Assembly: GCA_031310005.1 (NCBI GenBank)
Contig: CM062384.1
Span: 2,542,001 to 2,606,000, forward strand
Origin: Dactylellina haptotyla
Lineage: Eukaryota; Ascomycota; Orbiliomycetes; Orbiliales; Orbiliaceae
DNA length: 64,000 bases
Direction of reading: 5' to 3'
Below, piece by piece: positions 53,314-64,000 of this stretch. A program made the position numbers and the translations under genes. The stretch's first letter is position 1; each line of letters starts with the position of its first letter. Below the pieces are notes generated by a model. It was not told the DNA's origin. It made no database searches and was given only the letters and a program-made list of their open reading frames with translations.

Positions 53314-56300
53314 TTCGAGAGATTAGAGATATAGAAGGAACAGAAACGTAACGTTCCTCACTAAAGAAAACAAGAACAAATGCAGCTATCGATCCCAAAA
53401 ATATAATATACCGCAATGCAAAAGAAAGGCGATTTCCGTAGGAAAAAAATACAAGACAAGGCTAGCGATGAGCGGATAGACTGAAAACGAAAGGCGACCG
53501 GTCCGAAAAATATAAACTTGTGTGCAAGTGTCCAAGGAATCTTTGTCGCTTGCGCGATATACGTCTCTATTATATATCTTAGAAACGAGTGAGGGGGAGG
53601 AAGGCCAGTTATTAATTAGGAGAGGCGGTGGAGGGGCGAGTTGTGTTGCACTGTTGGATTGGGTGACCCGGCTTGTGAGTTGCGTTGCTACTGACGGCTG
53701 ATATGCATTGAAGTAGCACAGTCGCACCGACGAGGGTAGACGAGGCGACGTTTGCTCACTTGCGGGAATCAATTGTATGCAGTCCTGCGGCAAAGATCGA
53801 TTCTGATTGATCGGTTTAACAATGCCGAAGCCCTGATGCTTTGTCTTTGCTGCGGTGCAACCTGAGTTTTTGGGAGAGGATACTCGGAGTCGAGGCGCGG
53901 ACGAGTCGGATTCTTCCTCTGCTTATGCGGGAACAGGGACTGACTGGATACTTATCCGTGAATTCTGCAGGCGAGGGCAGCAGGTACTACAAGTATAAAT
54001 CCCTTGAAGATAAAAAATTTTATCAACTAAAAGGGAGTACGAGATAGTACAGCGAGATGAGCTATATTAATTGTTACCGCTAGGAAACCTCGCGGATCGA
54101 AGGCACAGGAGAAGCAAGCAAACCCAGATCAACTGAGATCAAACTTGCAGGCCTTGTATTTAGTAGAAGGATATCCTTTCTTAACAAAAAAAGATATTTA
54201 TAACTCCCAGCCAGAATTATCAAAATGTTGAAACAAGCGGAACAGTCGACGGAAAGAACGGACAAAAAGATATTAAGCAACGCCGTCGATCAGGAAAACA
54301 CGAAGAGGAGAGAAGAGAGGAAAAGAGAGAAAAGGGAAGAAACCAAGAAGAATTTTTGTCATGAAGTTGCCACAGGGCGGATGATATATACTAAGCACCT
54401 GCAATCTCCTCTCGCGAGCCGGAGAGCCTGTAAAATCACTTTCGACGCTGCGCCCATCCTCATTCTAGCCGAAGGTAGGTCGAGAATTTTATTTCCAGTT
54501 CGGCCAATGACAGCCGAGATTTGGCGCTTTGGACGGGGTCTCTATACCTGTCCGTCATTATGCTTTGCCCGGGTTGGCTTGGTGGAGGGGTGGCCCGGTG
54601 GGCGGCTGCAACACATCGCATTGGCTCGATTTTTTGCTCGCGGATTTCACGCTTTCCGGTGAGCTCGAGACTGAATTCCTCCCGTCAGATGACCAGTCCC
54701 GCCTATGAATATCTATTTAGGAAGTGCTCGTCTCTGAGATGTCTTCCATCTTTCAGTATTTTAAACATCCCGCGACTCACTACTGTTCCACAATCTGTAT
54801 ACTCGGAACTCGTCGTCGCAAGAAGCACCTCAGAAATGTCGAAGTCTCCTCAGAAAATCAACCCACAATCACGCCGATAGGGCATCGTCTATGTAAAGAA
54901 GAAACATCGATTGATCTCTTTGCCAGGTAATCCCATCTTTCAGAAACGGGATCGGTGGCACCCCTCCCTTGTATCATGTACCCTCTTGCCTATTTTTCGC
55001 CCTCAAGATACCTGTCAGTCATCCGCTGCGTGCATGCTTCCCTCTGCCGTCTCTCATCTTGCACGAAAAGAAGAAAAACATCGAGAAGTCTTTTCGTCAA
55101 ACCATGCACCTTGATTGGCCCGGGACCAGGAACATGTGGAGAGCACATTAGCAGGGATGGTCAGCGCTTACAATTGTCGTTTGACTGGACAGGAGAGCTT
55201 GACGGTCTCGCACCAACCACAACGCAAGAATTACGCCCTCACCGTTTTCGGTTACTATATTTACGACTAGCATCTGAGCGTTCGCAAGACTGGATTTCCT
55301 TTTTTCCTCGCAGTTTTCCGATCAAGATGTCGATGATCTTATAGATAACACAGGGGATAAAAAGAGTCTGGCGGTAGGCAATCCCAGTTTTGCGTTCGAT
55401 TGATAGGGAGCGTTGCTTTCCCCATGTCCGTCGAGCTCCCGGCCTAGCACAGCTCGTGCAGCTGGATTTCTCCCCTTTACAGTTTGTTACACGACTATCA
55501 GTCGCTATCTCAATGAACCTTTCCACAGAAATACCAGGGTTTCCTCAACACTCCCCCGGTTAGCTCGAGTTCTTTCCTGCAGAGAAGAAAGAAAGCATCA
55601 TCGCCTGATATAACCCGTGACCGTATGCTTCAAACAGGAAGTAAAATCGGCCAGAACGAACAGCTATTGCCACACCTTCTCTACCATGTGGGGTCGTTTA
55701 AAATAAGTACCACAAGTCACCTATCACATCATTTCCTAAAACTCGTAAGACATGAGTGAACGAGAAGACATTCTTGCGTCTTTCCCGTCTTCTTCTTTGC
55801 AGGTTTTCCTCTCGCTAAAAACAAACTCTCCGGCCCACCACCTTCTTTCGCTTTTTTATTTTTTTTTATTTTTTTTTTATTTTTTGGCACAGCACGGCTT
55901 TTCAGCGAATGCGACTGAGCCAGACCCGCTTTTTGCGATTTCCTGGTCTACACTCTCATAATTCATCTGCACATAATCATAATGGGGCTGCCGTGCAGCC
56001 GAAACGGGCGGCGCACGACAAGAATTGTTTAGTGTAGCAATTATTAATACCACCGTGAAATAACATCGTCGCAGAAACTTGCCCATTGTCTGTTCTCTCT
56101 CCAAAATCGGGCGCTTAACTCTTTCTCCGCATTGGCTATCACCCCTCAAATCTTCTTGAACACCGCCCTCATCGCAACTCTTTTCCCTTTAACACGCTTT
56201 TACCCCACGACCGACTAGTTAGAGTGCTAACTAGTTCGGAAAATGGTCTGTTTGCGCTGTGTTTTTTCTTTGCTCTTGTGTTGAAAATAGCACACGGCAC

Positions 56301-57489
56301 GTGCATTGCATGTGCGGCAGGCGTATACACGGTCAAGATGATACGACCGTCCGAATATTCTCTAGGGCTTTTGAGGGCTAATTAATATATCAGAAATCCC
56401 TACTGCGGCCGGAAGCACCCTGTCCTTGCTTATCTTTCTCAGCTAGGTAGGAACCTGGTAACTTGTCTGGTAACCTAGCCGGTGCCTGTGACGTGCCGGG
56501 TAGTAATCTGGCACAGTAGGCGGATCAAGAGAGTAAAATCAGTCCCGGCGCATATCTGTCGTGCTAAATGTTTGCAAACATGAATGTTTCACCCTTCGGG
56601 CTTAGAAACGGTGAAGGTATAGATACGATATTTGACAATATAGATGGGTGTGGGGGGAAGGGAAAAATAATTATCACGAGTGCATGGCTCGCTTGCTCAA
56701 ATTCCCGGTTCTCGTTCGTCGAGAATCTGCATTCCTCGTGTCAACGTGGCGGTCTGCCTTCGTAGATTGATTGCATTGCATAAGCATTAAGCAAATGCAC
56801 CAAGTCATGGCCTCCAAGAACAATCTTGCTACCTAATTCACTTTTTTGGGGTGACAAACTGCAAAGTTTCTTCTCACTTTCTCTTCGCGCCGAGGATACA
56901 AGAAATGCTTCTCGCTTTTGCATACATACGTGCATGCATGCACGCACACCCAGGCTGCGCGATAAAGTCACACAAGGACAATTCTGAAACAGCAACAAAC
57001 CTGTCTTCCTCGCGGGCCGACTACGACGGTTCCAGGACAGATCAGGCCACGCCTCAGCTGCACGTCGTCGATCCCGTCCAATATATTTTCCTTTGCGGTT
57101 AGGACCCACCTTCCAACTGTCGATTTGTTCGCTTGCGGAACAATGGGTATTGTTTAATGTCAGGGCTGCTAAAAAAGGACAGAAGCAAGTGCAAGTGCAA
57201 GCATCTGGCGCCAAAATTGCAGAAAATAGTGGTAAGATTATTTTTGTGTTGCACTGTCACCACAGCCGCATGAGCGTTGAATTATCAGGTGAGAGATCAC
57301 TCGGGGAGACGTAGAGTGTTCGACACGTATACAAGACAAATCAGATATGCAGATGTTAAAACATATACAGAATTTTATTATGACTATTTTATTTTAATGT
57401 TTTTCGTAGCTCGTTACAGAAGAGTTCCATCTATCTCGGAATACATCACGAAACAAATATTACAAATCGCTCCCAACGTCCAAAGTGAA
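53314..57489. other. gene-empty interval, about 4.2 kb
   Basis: Between two minus-strand genes. Only short unsupported frames occur on either strand. T-rich tracts lie at about 55855-55890 and purine-rich stretches at 54300-54345. Long leaders or a non-coding transcript are possible; I see no direct sign of one. Confidence 0.5.
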
Positions 57490-59112
57490 TCATGGTCCAG
57501 GACAACCGCTCCACGGGTAATTGCAGCTGCTCAACTTGCCGCCGCCGGTAATCTGGACATCGTCATAGGTAATACCTTGGCAACTTCCATCACCACAAAG
57601 GACATAGTAGTCCCTCGCTGCAGGTACAGCCCATCCCTTGACATTCTTGAACGAGATATTCTTCACCAACACACCGTTGGTGGGTAATCCGTTCGGTCCA
57701 CCGTTGAGGTAATCCTGCTCGATATCAATTCCCTTCTCCTTGATGTTTGAGAGCTGGATATTTTCGAAGGCGACATTAACGACGCTACCTGTGGCGTTGT
57801 AGTCGGTCTTGATGCGGAGACCGTTAGTGGAGTTTGTGACTACGGAGTCCTTGAATCTTTATCACGAATAGCGTTAGCATCATCTATACATGCACGCTGG
57901 CAAAGTGACCGCAAGATGATAAATTTGAACATACAGAACATTAAGAATATCGTGACCAGTGCCCGATCCGCCACCTGCAAGGGAGAGCCCGTGGCTACCC
58001 GAGCAGAAGACGTTCGAGACGGTGATATTCGTGGAATCCGAGACAACAACGCAATCGTCTTGGTTGTAAACCGTGCAGTTCTGAATCAACAGATTGACGG
58101 AATTACCAACGTTGAAGCCATCCGAGTTGTGCGCCGCGGATAGGCCGTTACTCCGCTCATTCGGGGCATCGCCGAGCGAATTGTTGATATAGACGTTTTG
58201 GATAACGGAGTCGAGCACACCTGCGACGTTGATGCCGTGGGTTGGGATGTTTTGAATGTAAATATCGGTGAAGAGGGAGTGGTTCGTAATCTGGACCTTC
58301 ATGAACTGTCCTGGCCTATAAGTAGTTACGGTAGAATTAGTTGAGAGATTCCAAAATATAGTTGGAATTTATTTGAAGGAATGTTGCATACTTTGGAACA
58401 CCACCGTTGTTTCCAAGACCATCCCAGTACATCTGACCACCACCGTCGATAATATGACCAGGTGCGCCCTTGATTGTCACATTGTTACCCTTGATCTGAA
58501 TTGGTCTGAATTGAGAGCTATTTGTGAACTCGAAGCTAGTGAGGCCTGCGAATGTGACGGTAGCTCCGGTTTGTAGCTTTGTGAGAATAAGCGCGCTGCT
58601 CTTGGGTGCGTGGATATCGCTGAGGGTGATGTCTTTGCAATTGTCTACTGCTGACGAAATCTGAGACCAGGCTGTGCACAAACAGGGCGAGGGTGTTGTT
58701 GACATTGTTGTTGTTGGCACTATTTAGGAATTTAGTATACTAGCTAATATAGTAATATTCGGAGATAGAATAACTAACCCGTCGTTGTAGTTGTCGTCGT
58801 TGTAGTAGTAGTCGTTGTCGTTGTGGTAGTAGTGGTGGTTGTAGTGGTAGTAGTCGTCGCGGTATAAAGGCACGAACAGGCACTAGCGATTCTTGTCGCA
58901 TCATTCTGGCAATTGCTTCCGAAACTCGGAACATCACCAGGAGAGAAGGATGCGCAAAAGCTATTAACAGCAGCTGTACCAGCTCCGATAAACCCTCTGA
59001 GGCAGTTGTCGTGAGCGCAAGCTCTGCCGTATACTCTACTTCCTTGCGCTGTCGTCGCAAGTGCGGCTAGCGAGGAGCTCAAAAGAGCAAAGGAACCCGA
59101 TGAGATGCGCAT
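57490..59112 (-). CDS. GH28 polygalacturonase with Cys-rich N-terminus and poly-Thr linker
   Basis: Four minus-strand exons, 59112-58779, 58719-58392, 58315-57935 and 57856-57490 (introns 59, 76, 78 nt; the last has a CTAAC branch site), give 469 residues. Residues 1-23 are a signal peptide. Residues 24-82 form an extra domain with eight cysteines (CAHDNC, FCASF, NCQN, CSC), followed by about 28 consecutive threonines (85-111) as a linker. The catalytic beta-helix starts near 125. It keeps the GH28 motifs NSDG (284-287; N-T-D is usual), QDDC (Asp307, Asp308), GSHG (His329) and RIK (362-364), so hydrolysis of alpha-1,4-galacturonan is likely. Secreted; a pectin-degrading enzyme. The N-terminal domain could target the enzyme to a surface, as inference. 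Confidence 0.9.
58785..58862. repeat. ACN-type microsatellite encoding poly-threonine
   Basis: Irregular ACN codons (ACT, ACC, ACA, ACG) on the minus strand coding the linker of the GH28 protein. The mix of codons suggests selection for threonine rather than simple slippage. Confidence 0.8.
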
Positions 59113-59266
59113 GGTGGCGGCGCCGGGTTTTATCTCGACGTAAATTTTAATATTATATTACGCACAGGTATAACAGTAAAATTTAAGAAGTAAATATGAA
59201 TCGCACAATCGCCGTACTGGTTAAAAAAAGATTTCTCATCAACATCAGGGAGTCGCGATACTTATA

Positions 59267-59597
59267 TTAATTGCGCTCGCTGACCAGCACCGGCGCGCAA
59301 ATTTCAAGCACCCCTGATAGATTGACCGACGCGACGCGATAGCTACTAGCTGTGTCATACTGAGCGCAGGCAGGGCCAGGAACATTCGGAAAATCATTGA
59401 GCAAGGACATCGCACCGACGGAACAAATTTCTCCGCATTCTCCGCAATGAGCAGAGTCGCAGGTCAGGTTCTCCACGTCTGGAGTCCGAGCTTGATGGGT
59501 CGATACGAACCAAGTCGAGTTAAAGTGGGAACCATCTGGAACATTGAAAACAAACCAGCGACCATTTGTGGGGAAGGCTGGGACTTGTTGGAAAACT
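59267..59597 (-). pseudogene. orphan Cys-rich terminal exon, truncated gene
   Basis: A minus-strand frame of about 108 codons reads QQVPAFPTNGRWFVFNV, PDGSHFNSTWFVSTH, then ENLTCDSAHCGECGEICSVG and ends LEICAPVLVSERN with a stop. It is preceded by an acceptor-like GTTTAG at about 59598, and in-frame stops lie just upstream. No start codon or upstream exon could be found. Six cysteines and sequons suggest it was part of a secreted protein. It lies 154 bp upstream of the GH28 gene, same strand. It could be a 3' fragment of a lost gene or the last exon of one whose 5' part I do not recognise. Confidence 0.45.
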
Positions 59598-60640
59598 AAA
59601 CGCAGTTAACTAGCTGCTGGGTACGCAGATCCACATGGTTCATTTATGTTCGGTAAACCGGCATTTCGGGGTGTTATATGGGTAGCTGTGGTATCTCCCA
59701 GTGTTGGTCGAGCCTGGTGCCACCAAAACATGGGCCGCTTAAATGCCATGCCGTCTTGGCCTAAGCTTGTTTGGAACAAGACGCAGACACCGCACCTTGG
59801 AAGCTTGGAGGCCAGCCTCGGTGCGCCTCTGATGTCGTCCCTGGCCACTGTGCCCCATTTCCAGCGAGGCGGTCTAGCCAGAGTTGGACTACCGCGACGA
59901 TAGAGAGGCGCATTTCATGGAGAAATGATTGCCCAATTGTCCGAAGACAGGAAGACCAGTTGCTGAGGCACCCGAACTCGGCCAGCATCACGAATCCGCA
60001 CCACACGGGCGGATTCAATCGATTTAATTTAGAGAAATCCAGGGCAGTCTGGTCCGACGAGCTGGATTGCGGGTCATAGCTTCAGGATCTAAATCCAAGC
60101 CCCTGACTTGGATGAATCACGGCGCGCTGGTGTTCGCTATATTAGCTAGTCTCAACGTCGCCAGGAGGAGCGCAACGCACCGCATGCAAGAAGTCGGCCC
60201 CAAACGCGGACTTGCAATTATCGTGTCTTTGGATTGTTGCGTTTTTCCTCCCGGACTCCGAAGGAGGCTTCTCGGCATGCATAATATGCATACGCATATA
60301 CTTGCTATGACGGAGCCAGAGGTTCGGTAGAGATTCTTTTTGCCATGACGGATTAATACGGCCACGCTGATAGTGGGGCTTAAACACATGTGGGTCCAAG
60401 TGCATTGGAGGTTATCAGACTTTCGATCTTTAGCCGATGATAGCGAATCGAACTGAACCGAATCCCCTCATAACGTTTATACATGCAAAATCCTATCCAC
60501 GGAGCTACCATAATCCGACTTGGCGTCTTCATCATCTCGCAAAGTCCAGCTAGCGTCTATCGCGACCTATCAGCACACACATTGTATTCGTCGTCAAATC
60601 ATCATTAAATTCCATCTAGTTATTCTTTCCTTCTCATATC
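59598..60640. other. intergenic, no gene seen
   Basis: Relatively GC-rich, with short overlapping frames on both strands, none supported. An imperfect palindromic stretch around GCATGCATAATATGCATA lies at 60274-60292. Confidence 0.45.
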
Positions 60641-62464
60641 TTACAGGACTGCAAACGGCGGCGGACTATCTCTATCCACCTCTAAAAACGACATCTCCGC
60701 CTCACTCGCTCTCAAATGCTCATAACTCCCCGCCAACGACCCGTGAAAGCTCGCACTGCTCCCCGTCATCGTGATATCGCTCTCCTCACTCAACCGCCTC
60801 ATCGGCTGCTTCCCCTTCCACTTCCCCTTCGCCGCAGTCTCGACTACAGTCTCAGCCCCTTCTTTCTTCTCAAACATACTCTCAGCCTCTTCCAGCTCCT
60901 CATCCTCTCCATCCTCCAAATATTCCTTGACAAAATCATTCAAAAACACACCCTCGCCGTCCACCCGCCGCCTAACCTCCAACCACTTCTCTAGCTCTTG
61001 GCCATAAATAGACCGGAAATCCCGTCGGGTCATGGTACTCCAGTTCTTCGCCCAATGTGGTTTCCCGCCATACTCCTTCATCAACCACTCGAAAACCTCG
61101 TACAGCTTCTCACGGCCGGGGATATCCTTTCCATACGGCCGAAATGTCGTAGCATTGATGTATAAACTGGGCACGTCCTTTTGATGCGTATCCAAGTACG
61201 GCCTGAGCTCTGCGCTTCTGTTCCCCTGTGCGGGGAACGAAGGACGTACTTCTATCGGACTGTGCGCGTATACTTTACTCGTGGTGTTGTCGAATGGTAT
61301 TTTATGAATATCGTAGGACTTGCCATTAAGCCACGATTGTAGTCTATGCAGGAACTCCGGTCCCTGGTGGAGTGGGATACTCCATTCGTTGACGTATTGG
61401 CGGTAGAGACAGTTCATGGACATGCCCTCGACGGAGGTTGAGACGCCGGTGGTGATACCGTCCGGGGAGGAGTGTAGCTGCCGGCCGTACTGCATGTAGA
61501 ACATTGCTTTCTCGGCGAGCGGGGTAAGAGAGGGGATGTAGACGGTAGCGAAGAGCATGATTTGGTTGAGATGGTAGCCGATGGTTGTGTCGAACCATTT
61601 GGCGGGTGCGGGAGTAGGTGGGAGATCGGTGGGGGTGGCGCTCCAGTGCAGCGCTTTGCCGGTGTACGGGTACCACCATACCCGTTCGTACTCTGCTACG
61701 CCGAATATTCGAGAGTTCCAATGTGTGATGATTTCTGTGTGGGGGCGTAGGGATTGCGTCCAAGCTAGGTTGAAGGACTTTTGCGCCTTGAATGTGACCG
61801 AGGTGATGATACCAAGAGCTCCGAGTGATATCAAGGCCGCGCGGAAGAGGGATAAACCGTCCTCCTCGTCGAAGAGTTTCGGCTCTGTCGTGCCATCTCG
61901 AAAGCATTTGATATGGTCACCGTTCGATAGGAGGATGGTAAGGGCGGTGATATCATCGGATATAAGGCCGTGGTGTAGCGAGCTGCCGTGCGATGCCGTG
62001 CTGATTGCACCAGATATACTCTGCTCTGATATCGTCCCCAGGTTTGGCATCGCCCAACCCAAGCCCTCGAGTACTCTGTGTATCTGGTACAGCCGTATTC
62101 CAGCCTGCACGGTGATCTCATTCGAGTCCTCGTTGACCTTAAGAACGTCTTGGAAGTCGTCTAGAGATACCATCCATCCAGGCGTACATGTCAGTGCATT
62201 CGGGGAGTGAGACGACCCTACGACGGTGACCTTCTTCTGGCATTTTCCGGCAAGTTTGATGATGAACTGCAATTCTTCGAGGGACTGCGGCCGGAGGAAG
62301 AGCTGCGGTCTGGATGAGTGGATGTGCGCCCAGTTGCGGTGGAAGTGATTCAACGAGGCGCGGAAAGGTATATGCGTCGTAGATACCGGGTCGTATGAGA
62401 GTTCCGCAATATCGTCGGTGGTGTGCGGTACCCAGCGCGAGTGGGCGTTCGGGTTGAACACCAT
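60641..62464 (-). CDS. ALO1: D-arabinono-1,4-lactone oxidase
   Basis: Single exon, 607 residues, ATG start. Residues about 48-220 are the FAD-binding PCMH domain, with VGSSHSPN (His86 is the expected site of covalent FAD) and ISGAISTASHGSS. The ALO domain follows and includes VAEYERVWWYPYT and the conserved HWAKNW (470-475). The enzyme oxidises D-arabinono-1,4-lactone to D-erythroascorbate using oxygen, the last step of the fungal ascorbate-analogue pathway, on mitochondrial membranes in yeast. Compared with yeast enzymes of about 526 residues, this protein has an extra C-terminal tail of about 80 residues, acidic then Ser-rich (EDGEDEELEEAESM...), which looks disordered. No membrane helix is evident. 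Two CACGTG boxes lie about 310 and 370 bp upstream. Confidence 0.95.
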   Translation of the reverse strand: MVFNPNAHSRWVPHTTDDIAELSYDPVSTTHIPFRASLNHFHRNWAHIHSSRPQLFLRPQSLEELQFIIKLAGKCQKKVTVVGSSHSPNALTCTPGWMVSLDDFQDVLKVNEDSNEITVQAGIRLYQIHRVLEGLGWAMPNLGTISEQSISGAISTASHGSSLHHGLISDDITALTILLSNGDHIKCFRDGTTEPKLFDEEDGLSLFRAALISLGALGIITSVTFKAQKSFNLAWTQSLRPHTEIITHWNSRIFGVAEYERVWWYPYTGKALHWSATPTDLPPTPAPAKWFDTTIGYHLNQIMLFATVYIPSLTPLAEKAMFYMQYGRQLHSSPDGITTGVSTSVEGMSMNCLYRQYVNEWSIPLHQGPEFLHRLQSWLNGKSYDIHKIPFDNTTSKVYAHSPIEVRPSFPAQGNRSAELRPYLDTHQKDVPSLYINATTFRPYGKDIPGREKLYEVFEWLMKEYGGKPHWAKNWSTMTRRDFRSIYGQELEKWLEVRRRVDGEGVFLNDFVKEYLEDGEDEELEEAESMFEKKEGAETVVETAAKGKWKGKQPMRRLSEESDITMTGSSASFHGSLAGSYEHLRASEAEMSFLEVDRDSPPPFAVL

Positions 62465-62770
62465 CGGTTTTAACGTAGCCGGGGCTTGAAGCCGCGATCC
62501 TGTTAGGAGGGGTAAGATTTGTATGAGTAAGGTGCCTCTACAGTCGAGTAAGGGAGGAAGTCGGGGGAGGAAGCTATCTGCCTTCAGCCGGGCGTTCCAT
62601 CGAAGCGGGGTGGCATATTATAAAGCTATCGTCGAAGCGGAAAGAAGAAGAAGGAGAGGCGAAGGCGAAAGATCATTTGGCGCGGTCATGACGAAACCGA
62701 CCCGGAAAGGTGTTGCGCCGTCGTCGGTGCCCCACGCCGACCACGCTGATCACAACACCTCGCTGCTTTC

Positions 62771-62776
62771 CACGTG
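62771..62776. promoter_or_regulatory. E-box upstream of ALO1
   Basis: CACGTG, 307 bp before the ALO1 start. A bHLH-type site by motif only. Confidence 0.3.
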
Positions 62777-62831
62777 GTGCCTTCCCGGCCACCGGACAAC
62801 GCTATCGGGGAAGTGTTGTCTGTAGATAGAG

Positions 62832-62837
62832 CACGTG
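62832..62837. promoter_or_regulatory. second E-box upstream of ALO1
   Basis: CACGTG followed directly by ACGTG, so it overlaps a TGACGTG core that could also bind bZIP factors. 368 bp before the ALO1 start. Confidence 0.3.
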
Positions 62838-62869
62838 ACGTGTGGCTAGGTATTTAGTCATAAAGATAT

Positions 62870-64000
62870 AGCTAGTATTCAATCGAACCTCATCACAACA
62901 TCTCTCTTATAATAATATTATTAAAGATCAAACTTATATACATTACTGAAATTAGCAAGGAACATAATCCCACAAATCTCATTAATTCTACAATAAATTT
63001 ACTATCATTTATATACTTATTATTATTAAGAAGATAATTTAGTACAGAGTATTAAGTTGATAAAATAGTAAGTGTAGGGGAAGCTTAACACCACTAATAT
63101 ATAATTAAAAATAGTATTTATGGCATAATTTAGGGTATATGATATATATTTAATTAAATTATAAATATTATAAGATATATTATTTTAGTATTTAATAATT
63201 TAACTTCATTTTTAATTTTTGGATAAAAAATATATTTAATTTATATATTTCCTATTAAAATATGTAAAGGGAATTTTGGAAGTTCTTAATATTAGTCAAT
63301 AATTGGTATAATACTATAATAACACATTTTTTTTCTTAGAATATTATATAATATATATTAATATTGACATTTTTTAATTATTATTTACAAAGATTTTGGT
63401 TTTATATAAATAAAGTAGTTAAATATTACGAACTTGATCAATTGTAATAATTAATTGAGATGGGTAATTTTTCTTTATTTTTTTTAAAACCATTTATATT
63501 AAAATATTAGTAAAATAAAAGTAAAAAAAAAAATATCAATTTTTGCTTAACTCAATTACTACTAAATTTCTTTATATAATAATTATTTTTAGTAAAAATA
63601 TAGAGAATTAGAAAATAATAAATTATTTAATTACTTATTTTTAAGTTTTGTAAAAAGAAGGACTTAAATTATAATTAAAATATATTTTTATAATTAATAA
63701 ATTTTTAACTAAAATATAGATTTTAAGTAGATTGGTAAGTGGGTATTATATTAGTGTTACATTTCTCCTTAGTACGGAAGTACCAAGGTGAACTATCTTC
63801 ACTGAGACTGGATTCTCAACTTTAATTACTGGGTTTTAAATTAGGGAAGTATGTATTTGTAAGATAATTAGAATTGTATGTAAAGTGTATAACAACAAGA
63901 CAAGTAATAAATAACTAAAGATTATATTATTTAATAGCGTTAACCAATAAAGAATTTTATTATCATTAATTTTAAGGATAGTTTTAAATATATAAAATAT
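62870..64000. other. extremely AT-rich block to window end
   Basis: Base composition changes abruptly just after 62860. The rest is A/T runs with very few G or C, no open frame of note, and many TA steps. It resembles the AT isochores made by repeat-induced point mutation of transposons in ascomycetes, although no element can be recognised inside. It continues beyond the window. Confidence 0.8.

Noticed and set aside
58774-58862. Poly-threonine tract as a spurious microsatellite frame
   Set aside because: Rejected as spurious: it lies between a signal-peptide/Cys-rich domain and an in-phase GH28 domain, uses mixed ACN codons, and the splice junction keeps frame.
61344-62210. Frames of about 190-210 codons overlapping ALO1
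   Set aside because: ALO1 is unambiguous; these are frame and strand shadows.

Overview
The window reads as nuclear DNA of a filamentous ascomycete (Pezizomycotina); I cannot fix the class. The grounds are short introns (about 50-150 nt) with GTATGT, GTAAGT or GTTAGT donors, a Zn2Cys6 domain, a fungal-type NACHT/ankyrin relic, an S8 peptidase pair, a beta-glucosidase-II subunit with fungal architecture, D-arabinono-lactone oxidase, and RIP-like C-to-T decay of repeats. Reading frames were joined by hand from splice signals and domain continuity. All splice sites are therefore predictions, but the proposed models close in frame.

Region 1 (1-12.6 kb) is accessory and relatively AT-rich. Two divergent small secreted-protein genes come first. 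A decayed minus-strand relic of a PNP-NACHT-(winged helix)-ankyrin NLR-like gene then runs from about 11.7 kb down to 6.4 kb. An apparently intact three-exon coiled-coil gene lies inside the relic.

Region 2 (12.6-26.8 kb) is core-like: tRNA-Ser(GCT), a membrane-anchored glycosyltransferase, glucosidase II beta subunit, a secreted histidine acid phosphatase, a 12-cysteine secreted protein, and a DUF866 CXXC zinc protein divergent from a RING/TRAF-type zinc-finger protein. The DUF866 gene (four exons) has no long uninterrupted frame and is easily missed.

Region 3 (27-39.7 kb) is mixed: a Zn2Cys6-ankyrin protein with two frame breaks, a SNF2-like helicase relic, a large secreted protein I do not recognise, a nucleotidyltransferase, an F-box gene with disrupted frame, a P-loop kinase, and a Mid2-like single-pass membrane protein.

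Region 4 (40-50.2 kb) is the most cluster-like stretch. Two paralogous secreted subtilases bracket a Caps_synth-type glycosyltransferase and a condensation-domain-like acyltransferase, all on the plus strand, with a Tc1/mariner relic and a diverged 52-bp repeat between them.

Region 5 (50.8-64 kb) holds a large low-complexity protein, a gene-empty 4-kb interval, a GH28 polygalacturonase with an unusual Cys-rich N-terminus and poly-Thr linker, an orphan Cys-rich exon, and ALO1. The last 1.1 kb is extremely AT-rich, like the edge of an AT isochore.

There is no CRISPR array, rRNA or bacterial-type operon. The most interesting candidates are the eroded NLR with its nested coiled-coil gene, and the subtilase/glycosyltransferase/acyltransferase block.
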